Position numbers and translations under genes: made by a program
The notes under the pieces: model-generated
What the model was told of the DNA's origin: nothing
Seen by the model: only the letters and a program-made list of their open reading frames with translations
Database searches by the model: none
Assembly (NCBI RefSeq): GCF_900107455.1
Contig: NZ_FNQB01000001.1
Coordinates: 2,356,001-2,420,000, forward strand
From: Asanoa ishikariensis
Lineage (GTDB): Bacteria > Actinomycetota > Actinomycetes > Mycobacteriales > Micromonosporaceae
Direction: 5' to 3'
DNA: 64,000 nt
In this document: one piece after another, positions 55,325 through 62,633 of the stretch
Position numbering within the stretch: the first letter of the stretch is position 1
Layout: each line of letters opens with the position of its first letter

Positions 55325-57419
55325 CCTCCACGGTCACCAACCGTTGGGTGGCGCGGGACAGGGCGACGTACAGCGTGCGCACGCCCGCCGCGCCACCCGC
55401 ACGGATCTCGCTCGGCGCGACCAGCACGACGGCGTCGTACTCCATGCCCTTGGCCTGGAGGCTGGTGACCACCTGGAGGCGCGGGTCGTGGAGGTCCGCC
55501 AGCCAGCCGGCGACCTCGCCGACCCGCGGGACCGCCGTGATCACGCCGACCGTGCCCTCCACCTCGCCGAGCTGGTCGGCCACCGCGGAGCGCACCGTCG
55601 CCTGGAGCGACTCGGTCGGCACCGTCAGCGCCACCGGCGGCACACCGGTCGACCGGACGGCGGTCGGAAGGGGCAGATCCGGCGCGATCGTGCGGATCTC
55701 CGCCGCGGCCACCTCGAAGATCTCGGCCGAGTTCCGGTAGTTGGTCGTCAGCGTGTACAGGTTGCGCGCCCGCGTGCCCAGCGCCCGGTCCCGGGACTGG
55801 TCGAGCTCGTCCGGGTCGCCGGTCCACGCGGTCTGGGCGGGGTCGCCGACCACCGTCCAGGACGCCAGCCGGCCGCGCCGGCCCAGCATCCGCCACTGCA
55901 TCGGGGAGACGTCCTGCGACTCGTCGACCACGACGTGCGCGTACTCCCGATAGTCGTCCGGCCGGCTGGTGGCGGCGGCCCGGGCGGCGCGCGCCCGCTC
56001 GGTCGACGTGCTCAGCTCGTAGACGCCCTGCGCCACCTCGAACTGGCTGCGCTTCTGGCGCGCCGACTGCGCCGGCCGGCCGAGCACGGCGTCGAGCTCG
56101 TCGAGCAGCGCGATGTCCGAGATCGTCGGCTCCTCGGGGTGGAAGCTGCCGGTCAGCAGCCGCACCTCGGCCGGGGTCAGCAGCCCGTCCGCGTACCGCC
56201 GCAGCCGCGCCGGGTCGGCCAGCCAGGCCAGCACGTGCCGGGCGCGCAGCCGGGGCCACCATCCCTTGACGAACGTGCGGAAGTCCTCGCGCCCGGCCAG
56301 CTCGCCCTCGAAGTCGGCCTTCTTCAGCCCGGGAATCCTGCGCTCCTGGGCCTGCGCCCAGAGTGCGTCGAAGATCCCGTTGAAACCGACCCGGCGCACC
56401 TCGTTGCGGCGGGCGCCGCGGGGCAGCGCGCGGGTCCGGATCCGGTCGAGCTGGGAGCGGTCGAGCTGGAGCAGCGTCCCCCGGTAGAGCAGGCGCAGCG
56501 AGGTCGGGCCGTCCGGCACCGCGTCGTGCGAGGCCCGTTCGAGGACCCGGCGCATCCGCAGCGAGCCCTTGATCGCGGCCACCGGGCCCGGGTCGGTGCG
56601 GGTCGCCGACCAACCGGGCACCAGCGTGCCCAGCGAGCGCAACGTCGCCGACTCCTCGCCGAGGGACGGCAGCACCGACGCGATGTACTCGACGAACACC
56701 GTGGACGGGCCGACCACCAGGATGCCGCCGCCGGCGAACCGGTTGCGGTCCGAGTAGAGCAGGTACGCCGCCCGGTGCAGGGCCACCGCGGTCTTGCCGG
56801 TGCCGGGACCGCCGGACACGATCGTGACGCCGCCGCCGGGGGAGCGGATCGCCTGGTCCTGCTCGCGCTGGATGGTGGCGACGATGTCGCGCATGCCGTG
56901 CCCGGTCGCCTTCGACAGCGAAGCGAGCAGGGCGCCGTCGCCGACCACCCGCATCTGCTCCGGCGCCGCCTCCGGGTCCAGCAGGTCGTCCTCGATGCCG
57001 GTCACCTTGACGCCGGACGACTGGATCATGCGGCGCCGGATCACGCCGCGCGGCTCGGCCGCCGTGGCCTGGTAGAACGCGGCCGCGGCGGGAGCGCGCC
57101 AGTCGACGACCATCGGCTGCGCGTCCTCGTCGCGTACGCCGAGCCGGCCCACGTGGAAGCTGGCGCCGCCGTGCATGTCCAGCCGGCCGAAGACCAGCCC
57201 TTCGTGCTCGGCGTCGAGCAGATAGCGGCGGCGGGCGGCGTGGAACACGAACGCGTCCCGCTCGACGAGCGCGCCGAAGTTGCCGACCGAGGCCTGGCGG
57301 TAACCCTCCCGCTCGGCGTGGGCAGCCGCTTGGCGCAGCTCGTCGACCCGGGCATACACCCGGTCCACGTGCTGCTGCTCGGTGGCGATCTCCTGCTGGA
57401 GCGTGGTGACGTCGGTCAA
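55314..57419 (-). CDS. HelD-like UvrD/Rep-family helicase
   Basis: 701 aa. A coiled-coil N-terminus (LQQEIATEQQHVDRVYARVD) is followed by Walker A GGPGTGKTAVALHRAAY near residue 205, an interrupted helicase core, VVVDESQDVSPMQWRML (motif II), TNYRNSAEIF and the C-terminal QAKGMEYDAVVLV and YVALSRATQRL. This length and order match HelD proteins, which recycle stalled RNA polymerase; related HelR proteins give rifamycin tolerance in other actinobacteria. The TTG at 57419 has GAGGAGCC about 9 bases upstream. No rifamycin-associated element was recognised upstream. Confidence 0.88.
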   Translation of the reverse strand: MTDVTTLQQEIATEQQHVDRVYARVDELRQAAAHAEREGYRQASVGNFGALVERDAFVFHAARRRYLLDAEHEGLVFGRLDMHGGASFHVGRLGVRDEDAQPMVVDWRAPAAAAFYQATAAEPRGVIRRRMIQSSGVKVTGIEDDLLDPEAAPEQMRVVGDGALLASLSKATGHGMRDIVATIQREQDQAIRSPGGGVTIVSGGPGTGKTAVALHRAAYLLYSDRNRFAGGGILVVGPSTVFVEYIASVLPSLGEESATLRSLGTLVPGWSATRTDPGPVAAIKGSLRMRRVLERASHDAVPDGPTSLRLLYRGTLLQLDRSQLDRIRTRALPRGARRNEVRRVGFNGIFDALWAQAQERRIPGLKKADFEGELAGREDFRTFVKGWWPRLRARHVLAWLADPARLRRYADGLLTPAEVRLLTGSFHPEEPTISDIALLDELDAVLGRPAQSARQKRSQFEVAQGVYELSTSTERARAARAAATSRPDDYREYAHVVVDESQDVSPMQWRMLGRRGRLASWTVVGDPAQTAWTGDPDELDQSRDRALGTRARNLYTLTTNYRNSAEIFEVAAAEIRTIAPDLPLPTAVRSTGVPPVALTVPTESLQATVRSAVADQLGEVEGTVGVITAVPRVGEVAGWLADLHDPRLQVVTSLQAKGMEYDAVVLVAPSEIRAGGAAGVRTLYVALSRATQRLVTVEVSD

Positions 57420-57560
57420 GCGGATGGCTCCTCGTGCGATTGTTCGGCCGCAGGTCGTGCGACCAACCCGAACGAGAGTACGGGTCGCCGAGCCCGGACG
57501 AATCGGTAACCGGGTCGATGTGCGCCTACTCGCACCTCGATAGGATTGCCCTTGAGCCTT

Positions 57561-57566
57561 TAAGTT
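57561..57566 (+). promoter_or_regulatory. TAAGTT -10 box, leaderless start
   Basis: TAAGTT is 6 bases before the GTG at 57573; the region is divergent with the helicase promoter. Confidence 0.45.
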
Positions 57567-57572
57567 GATGCC

Positions 57573-58634
57573 GTGTCGCATCAACGATGGATGATTTACG
57601 GCGCCAACGGCTATACGGGCGACCTCGTCGCCCGGCTGGCCGTCAGCCGCGGCGCCCGCCCACTCCTCGCCGGCCGCAACGCCGACGCCGTCCGTGCCCT
57701 CGCCGACGAGCTCGGCCTCGACCACGTGACTTTCGATCTGCGTGACCCTGCCGCTACCCGCCGTCACCTGGCCGACGTGGACGTGGTCGCGCACTGCGCC
57801 GGCCCGTTCGTGGCCACTGTCGGCCCAATGGTGGACGCCTGCCTCGAAACGGGCACCCACTACCTCGACGTGACCGGCGAGCACCCGGTCTTCGAGGCCG
57901 TGCTGGCCCGCGCCGCCGACGCCCGCGCGGCCGGCGTGGTGCTGCTCACCGGGGCCGGCTTCGACGTGGTGCCGACCGACTGCCTGGCCAACCTCCTGCA
58001 CGCGGCCCTGCCCGACGCGACCGCGCTCGAACTGGCCTTCGTCGCGCCCGGCGGGCTCAGCCGGGGCACCGCGACCACGGGCCTGTCGATGAACGCCCAG
58101 GGTGGCTGGCGGCGGATCGCCGGCAAGTTGGTGTCCACGCCGATGGGCACGCCCGCCCGGGACGTGCCGTTCCCGACGAAGGTCCGCCGGGTCGGCGCCG
58201 TGCCGTGGGGCGACCTGGTCACCGCGCATCACTCGACCGGGATCGGCGACATCGTGGTCTACACCCGGGTGCCGGCCCCGAGCCTGCTGTCCCGGCTGAT
58301 CCGGTTCGCGCCGGTCCGCGCGCTCGCCGCCCGGGCGATCCGGCGCCGGCCACCCGGCCCGAGCGCCGCGACCCGGGCCGCGACGACCTGTGAGGTGTGG
58401 GGCGAGGTGCGCAACGCGGCCGGTGAGGTGCGCACGGCCACGCTGACCGGCCCCAACGCCTACGACCTGACCGCAGACGCCCTGCACCGCGCGGTGGAGC
58501 ACCTGCTGGCCGGCACAGGCGGCCGAGCCGGCGGCGCGGTCGAGGCGGGCGCGCACACGCCAGCCACCGCGTTCGGTCCGGACTTCCTCGCGAAGCTCGA
58601 CCGCGTGGTGGTGAAAGCAGGGGCCCCTTCTTAA
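57573..58634 (+). CDS. saccharopine dehydrogenase-like NADP-binding oxidoreductase (trans-acting enoyl reductase type)
   Basis: 353 aa. The Rossmann start is YGANGYTGDLVARLAVSRG, followed by HCAGPFVATVGPMVDACLE and THYLDVTGEHPVFEAVL, typical of the saccharopine-dehydrogenase-like family that includes mycobacterial trans-acting enoyl reductases. It lacks the C-terminal part of true saccharopine dehydrogenase. The substrate is unknown. Its last residues and TAA stop lie inside the first copy of the 21-bp repeat cluster (58616-58636). Confidence 0.85.
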   Translation: MSHQRWMIYGANGYTGDLVARLAVSRGARPLLAGRNADAVRALADELGLDHVTFDLRDPAATRRHLADVDVVAHCAGPFVATVGPMVDACLETGTHYLDVTGEHPVFEAVLARAADARAAGVVLLTGAGFDVVPTDCLANLLHAALPDATALELAFVAPGGLSRGTATTGLSMNAQGGWRRIAGKLVSTPMGTPARDVPFPTKVRRVGAVPWGDLVTAHHSTGIGDIVVYTRVPAPSLLSRLIRFAPVRALAARAIRRRPPGPSAATRAATTCEVWGEVRNAAGEVRTATLTGPNAYDLTADALHRAVEHLLAGTGGRAGGAVEAGAHTPATAFGPDFLAKLDRVVVKAGAPS

Positions 58635-58735
58635 CGGTTTTTGCATAGGAAGGGCCCCTTGTTAACGACGCCAGCCAGCGGCGCGTTAACAAGGGGCCCT
58701 TCCTCTACGGAAAGCGTTAAGAAGGGGCCCTTCCT
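58616..58735. repeat. four-copy nested inverted-repeat cluster with GGGGCCC core
   Basis: Four 21-bp copies: R1 58616-58636, R2 58647-58667, R3 58684-58704, R4 58715-58735. R2 and R3 are perfect reverse complements (AGGAAGGGCCCCTTGTTAACG and its complement). R1 and R4 match at 19 of 21 positions when reversed. The pairs nest, so the region can fold as one long cruciform or as two hairpins. Each copy holds a GTTAA(C/G)AAGGGGCCC core. I recall similar intergenic elements in Micromonosporaceae, but not a named family. It sits between convergent genes and may end both transcripts. Confidence 0.8.
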
Positions 58736-58741
58736 TGCGCG

Positions 58742-59671
58742 CTAGGCGGCCTGGAGGTCCGGGGCGTCCTGGGGGTTGCCCAGGGCGGCCCGGGTGACCT
58801 GGGCCAGCGCCGCCGTGACGATCGCGGGGCGCTCCAGCATGAGCATGTGGCCGGCGCCGGGGCAGACGGTGAGGTCGGCGTTGGGCAGGGCGGCGGCGAT
58901 CGACTCGGCACAGGGCGGCGGCGTGAGCCGGTCCTGGTCGCCGACCAGCGCCGCCGCCGGCAGGTCGCCGAGGGCGGCCAGGGTGGTCAGGCGCTGCTGC
59001 TCGCCGACCGACGAGCGGAACGCGCCGATCGCCAGGAGCTGCGCCCGGGCCACGGCGGCGGTGGTGACGATCAGGTCCTCGGGCGCGCACCGGTCGCCGA
59101 ACAGCAGCCAGCGCAGCGACGGGGCCAGCGCGCGGAGCAGGTAGCGGTGCACTCGCCAGGACCCGCCACGGGCGAGGATGCCGGCGCCGGTGGTCTCCGC
59201 GAGGCGGATGAGGCGGGTGATCCGCGGTGGAAGGCCGTACACCGTGTGGGTGTGTCCCTCGGCCGTGGTCGAGATGAAGACCAGCCCGGCCACCCGCAGG
59301 GCGAAGAACCGGGGGTGCCCGTGGGCGAACTCCATGATCGTCATGCCGCCCAGCGAGTGGCCGGCGAGCACGATGGGGCCGGTGGGTGCGACCGCGGTGA
59401 TCACCTCGGCCAGGTCGTCACCGAGCTGGGCCAGGTTGGCGCCGGCCCGGCTGGTGCCGCCCGAGCGGCCGTGCCCGCGCGCGTCGTACGCCACGATCCG
59501 CACCGGCGTGCCGAGCGTCTCCTGGAGCCCGGAGAGCTGGCGGTGCCAGGTGCGGGTGTCCAGCGTCCATCCGTGCAGCAGAAAGACGGTGATGGGCGCG
59601 TCGTCGGTCCCGCTGATCTCGACGTGCAACCGCACGCCGTCTGGCAGCGTCACCGAGCTCCGCTGCGGCAT
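58742..59671 (-). CDS. alpha/beta hydrolase
   Basis: 309 aa from the ATG at 59671. The oxyanion region is LLHGWTLDTRTW, nucleophile elbow GHSLGGM near residue 108, catalytic Asp in LVGDQDRLTPP and His in GAGHMLMLERP. Similar to epoxide-hydrolase or lipase-like proteins. The start is chosen for GGAGGTGACC directly before it; the frame continues to 59737. Its TAG stop abuts repeat copy R4. Confidence 0.85.
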   Translation of the reverse strand: MPQRSSVTLPDGVRLHVEISGTDDAPITVFLLHGWTLDTRTWHRQLSGLQETLGTPVRIVAYDARGHGRSGGTSRAGANLAQLGDDLAEVITAVAPTGPIVLAGHSLGGMTIMEFAHGHPRFFALRVAGLVFISTTAEGHTHTVYGLPPRITRLIRLAETTGAGILARGGSWRVHRYLLRALAPSLRWLLFGDRCAPEDLIVTTAAVARAQLLAIGAFRSSVGEQQRLTTLAALGDLPAAALVGDQDRLTPPPCAESIAAALPNADLTVCPGAGHMLMLERPAIVTAALAQVTRAALGNPQDAPDLQAA

Positions 59672-59737
59672 GGTCACCTCCAAGGCCGAGGATTCCGCAC
59701 CGATGTTCTTACCCACGCGCATACCGGGCAGTAACAA

Positions 59738-59916
59738 TCATGCCTTAAGCTGCGTTCAGGCCGCTAGATCCAAGATCCGGTTTACCCCGTTTCGACCAAA
59801 GTGCGTCGGATGGGCGGCTGGGCCGTGGGTGGCAACGTAAAGAAAACCATCAATTACCTACGGTAGCCTCGACACGAGGCCTGTTCACCTGTTGAAGTAA
59901 GGACTCGGTCTGCACA
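59738..59916. other. intergenic region with promoter for the GNAT/OSBS operon
   Basis: No gene supported. It is moderately AT-rich, with TACGGT and TAGCCT hexamers around 59860-59870 that could be -10 elements for the downstream operon. No hairpin of note. Confidence 0.4.
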
Positions 59917-60780
59917 ATGGGAGGCTGGGTGGACGAGCTGATCGCGGAGGCGAAAGAGGTCGCGACCGCCGCCGCGACCCGGCTGGGGATTACCGTGCGG
60001 GAGCTCCGCGAGCCCGTCGCGCACGATGAGGCGGCCCGGCTGTTCGGCAGGATCTGGCGCACGGACTCGCCCAACGAGTTGCTGGACGCGCGGATGATGC
60101 GCGCGCTGTCCTATGCCGGCAACTACGTGGTGGGCGCGTTCCGCGACGATCAGATGATCGGAGCCGCGGTCGCCTTCTTCGGCCTCGACCATCTCCACTC
60201 GCACATCACCGGTGTCGACCCGGCGACCCAGAGTCGCGGCGCGGGGCACGCCATCAAGCTGCACCAGCGCGCCTGGGCGCTGGACCGGCGGATCGAGTCG
60301 GTGCACTGGACGTTCGACCCGCTCGTCCGCCGCAACGCCTACTTCAACCTGCACAAGCTGGGCGCACGGGCGGTCAAATACCTGCCGGACTTCTACGGCG
60401 TGATGACCGACGGGATCAACGCCGGCGACGCCACCAGCGACCGCCTCTACATCCAGTGGGACGTCGCCTCCCCGGAGGCGATCGCGGCCGCGGCCGGTGA
60501 CTCCCGCGAGATCAACATGCAGGCGGTGTACGCCGCGGGCGCCGAGGTGGCCCTCGGCCGCGACGACTTCGGGCGGCCGAGCCCCGGCAAGGCGGTGCAC
60601 GACGGCCAGCCGCTGCTGGTGGCCGTGCCGCTGGACATCGAGGCCATGCGGGGCACCGACCCGCCGCTCGCGGTCGCGTGGCGGCGAGAGGTCGGTGACG
60701 CGCTGTGCGCGGCGTTCGACTCCGGATATCGCATCGCGGGCATGGCCCGCGACGGTTGGTACGTCATGGAAGCCGAGTAA
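59917..60780 (+). CDS. COG3375-type GNAT, partner of OSBS/NSAR
   Basis: 287 aa. GNAT-like features include the N-terminal domain (RIWRTDSPNELLDARMM), strand GAFRDDQMIGAAVAFFG, TGVDPATQSRGAGHAIKLHQ as CoA loop and WTFDPLVRRNAYFNLHKLGA. Proteins of this type are encoded next to o-succinylbenzoate synthase/N-succinylamino acid racemases in many genomes and can be succinyl-CoA:D-amino acid N-succinyltransferases. An alternative GTG at 59929 has a closer GGGAGG site. The downstream enolase-superfamily gene begins 10 bp after its stop, so they share a transcript. Confidence 0.8.
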   Translation: MGGWVDELIAEAKEVATAAATRLGITVRELREPVAHDEAARLFGRIWRTDSPNELLDARMMRALSYAGNYVVGAFRDDQMIGAAVAFFGLDHLHSHITGVDPATQSRGAGHAIKLHQRAWALDRRIESVHWTFDPLVRRNAYFNLHKLGARAVKYLPDFYGVMTDGINAGDATSDRLYIQWDVASPEAIAAAAGDSREINMQAVYAAGAEVALGRDDFGRPSPGKAVHDGQPLLVAVPLDIEAMRGTDPPLAVAWRREVGDALCAAFDSGYRIAGMARDGWYVMEAE

Positions 60781-60790
60781 AGGAACCTAG

Positions 60791-61909
60791 TTGAACCTGC
60801 GTGGTCTCGAACTCCGCCGCATCGCCCTGCCCCTGGTCAGCCCCTTCCGCACCTCGTTCGGCACCGAGACCGCACGCGACGTCCTGCTGGTCCGGGCGGC
60901 CGGTGACGGCGCCGAGGGCTGGGGCGAGTGCGTGGCGATGTCGGAGCCGCTCTACTCCAGCGAACACGTCGACGGCGCCGCCGAGGTGATCCGGCGGTTC
61001 CTGCTGCCCGAGGTCGTCGCGCTGGCCAAGGCCGGCGAGCTGACCGTGCCGCGGCTGGAGTCGGCGCTGGAGCGGATCAAGGGCCACCCGATGGCCAAGG
61101 CCGCCGTGCTGACCGCGTTGCTCGACCTGTCGCTGCGGGAGTCCGACACGTCCTTCGGCACCTATCTCGGCGCGGTCCGTTCGACCGTGCCGGCCGGCGT
61201 CTCGGTCGGCATCATGTCGTCGATCCCGGAGTTGCTCGACGCCGTCGACGGCTACCGCGCCCAGGGCTACGTGCGGATCAAGCTCAAGATCGAGCCCGGC
61301 TGGGACGTCGATGCGGTCCGCGCGGTCCGCGAGCGGTTCGGCGACGACCTGTTGCTCCAGGTCGACGCGAACACCGCGTACACCCTGGCCGACGCCCGCC
61401 ACCTGGCCCGCCTCGACCCGTTCGACCTGCTGCTGATCGAGCAGCCGCTGCCGGAGGACGACCTGCGCGGGCACGCCGCGCTGGCCAAGCAGCTCCGCAC
61501 CCCGATCTGCCTCGACGAGTCGATCACCTCGGCCCGGGCGGCCGCGGACGCGATCGCCCTCGGCGCCACCTCGGTGGTCAACGTCAAACCCGGCCGGGTC
61601 GGCGGCTACCTGGAGGCCCGCCGGGTGCACGACGTGTGCGCGGCCAACGGCGTGCCGGTCTGGTGCGGCGGCATGCTCGAGACGGGCATCGGCCGGGCGG
61701 CCAACGTCGCCCTGGCGGCGCTGCCGAACTTCACCCTCCCGGGCGACACGTCGGCGTCGGACCGCTACTTCGCCAGGGACATCACCGAGCCGTTCGTCCT
61801 CGACGACGGCCACGTCGCGGTGCCGACAGGCCCGGGCCTCGGCGTGACGCCGGACCTCGACTACCTGACCGAGATCACCACCGCGACGGAGTGGCTGCCA
61901 CTGTCCTGA
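60791..61909 (+). CDS. menC: enolase-superfamily OSBS / N-succinylamino acid racemase
   Basis: 372 aa, two-domain enolase-superfamily fold. The capping domain has GLELRRIALPLVSPFRTSFG. The barrel carries the KxK acid-base pair (RIKLKIEPG), metal ligands in QVDANTAY, LIEQPLPEDDL and CLDESI, and the second Lys in NVKPGRVGGYLEA. This family includes OSBS (menaquinone synthesis) and NSAR (racemisation of N-succinyl amino acids), and many members do both. The adjacent GNAT favours an NSAR role. The start is TTG at 60791 with AAAGGA before it. Confidence 0.88.
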   Translation: MNLRGLELRRIALPLVSPFRTSFGTETARDVLLVRAAGDGAEGWGECVAMSEPLYSSEHVDGAAEVIRRFLLPEVVALAKAGELTVPRLESALERIKGHPMAKAAVLTALLDLSLRESDTSFGTYLGAVRSTVPAGVSVGIMSSIPELLDAVDGYRAQGYVRIKLKIEPGWDVDAVRAVRERFGDDLLLQVDANTAYTLADARHLARLDPFDLLLIEQPLPEDDLRGHAALAKQLRTPICLDESITSARAAADAIALGATSVVNVKPGRVGGYLEARRVHDVCAANGVPVWCGGMLETGIGRAANVALAALPNFTLPGDTSASDRYFARDITEPFVLDDGHVAVPTGPGLGVTPDLDYLTEITTATEWLPLS

Positions 61910-62103
61910 CCCAGACCGCCGCTGTCCTGACCGAGAGCGCCGCGGTCCTGAGCCAGAGCGCCGTCGTCACGGCCGAGCGCGAGCGCGGCGAGCACGATGC
62001 CGGCGAGGCTGATCACGATCGCCAGCGTGGCGATCACCAGGGCCACCGCGACCAGCAGGCTGCGCTGATGCGGGGGAGCGGCCGACCAGCGCGGAAGATT
62101 CAC
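61861..62103 (-). CDS. small membrane protein with LGQDSG-like repeats
   Basis: 80 aa: one hydrophobic helix near residues 15-42, followed by short repeats GALAQDR, GALGQDS and GGLGQDS. The plus-strand DNA of this region shows matching CTGACC/GAGCCAGAGCGCC repeats, so the protein repeats derive from a minisatellite-like expansion. It overlaps the menC 3' end by 49 bp. Gene status is uncertain. Confidence 0.4.
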   Translation of the reverse strand: MNLPRWSAAPPHQRSLLVAVALVIATLAIVISLAGIVLAALALGRDDGALAQDRGALGQDSGGLGQDSGSHSVAVVISVR

Positions 62104-62183
62104 GCACAGACGCTAGCGTCGCGGTTGGCATGCTAGGAATGCGTCTTTCGAGTGACACGCCCCAGCCTGGCGCGGCAGCATGC

Positions 62184-62609
62184 CTACCCCGCGTCGTACG
62201 CCGTCCGGTTGCGGCGGATCTCGGCGTAGTTGCTGGCGGACCAGTCGGCCAGCGCCAGCACCGTCGACAGCAGCGAGGTGCCGAGCGGGGTCAGCCGGTA
62301 CTCCACTCGCGGCGGCACCTCGGCGTAGGCCGTGCGCTCGACCAGGCCGTCCCGCCTGAGCTGTTTGAGGGTCAGGGTGAGCATCCGCTGCGAGACGCCC
62401 GGGATGGCGTCGGCCAGGTCCGAGTAGCGGACCGCGCCGTCGGCCAGGGTGCCGATGACCAGGACGCTCCACTTGTCGCCGACCAGGTCGAGGATCTCGC
62501 GGATGAACGAGGCGTTCTCGTCGTCCCACCGGGCGCACGGGCCGGGCGCCCGCCGGACGCTGGCCCGGGTGTTGCTCGGTCGGCGGCGGACCTCGTCAGC
62601 GCTCATCAC
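62184..62609 (-). CDS. HxlR/MarR-like winged-helix regulator
   Basis: 141 aa with the HxlR fold: LVGDKWSVLVIGTLADGAVR, FSDLADAIPGVSQRMLTLTL-like segment (YSDLADAIPGVSQRMLTLTL), and VEYRLTPLGTSLL as the wing. These are often redox- or aldehyde-sensing regulators. An AT-rich stretch directly upstream (62610-62633 on the minus strand, with TTACTTTTGGTTAGTG) is a likely operator. It is convergent with the small membrane protein gene and may regulate a gene outside the window. Confidence 0.85.
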   Translation of the reverse strand: MMSADEVRRRPSNTRASVRRAPGPCARWDDENASFIREILDLVGDKWSVLVIGTLADGAVRYSDLADAIPGVSQRMLTLTLKQLRRDGLVERTAYAEVPPRVEYRLTPLGTSLLSTVLALADWSASNYAEIRRNRTAYDAG

Positions 62610-62633
62610 CCAACACTAACCAAAAGTAAGAAA

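Noticed and set aside
55077-57509. 810-aa plus-strand frame opposite the helicase
   Set aside because: Antisense shadow of HelD with biased composition and no motif.
57420-57572. rifamycin-associated element upstream of the HelD gene
   Set aside because: No palindromic GGGGCTTGC-type sequence is seen in this intergenic region.
58616-58735. CRISPR array
   Set aside because: Copies occur in opposite orientations with 10-16 bp gaps or a central 16-bp spacing, so they form nested palindromes rather than direct repeats with uniform spacers.
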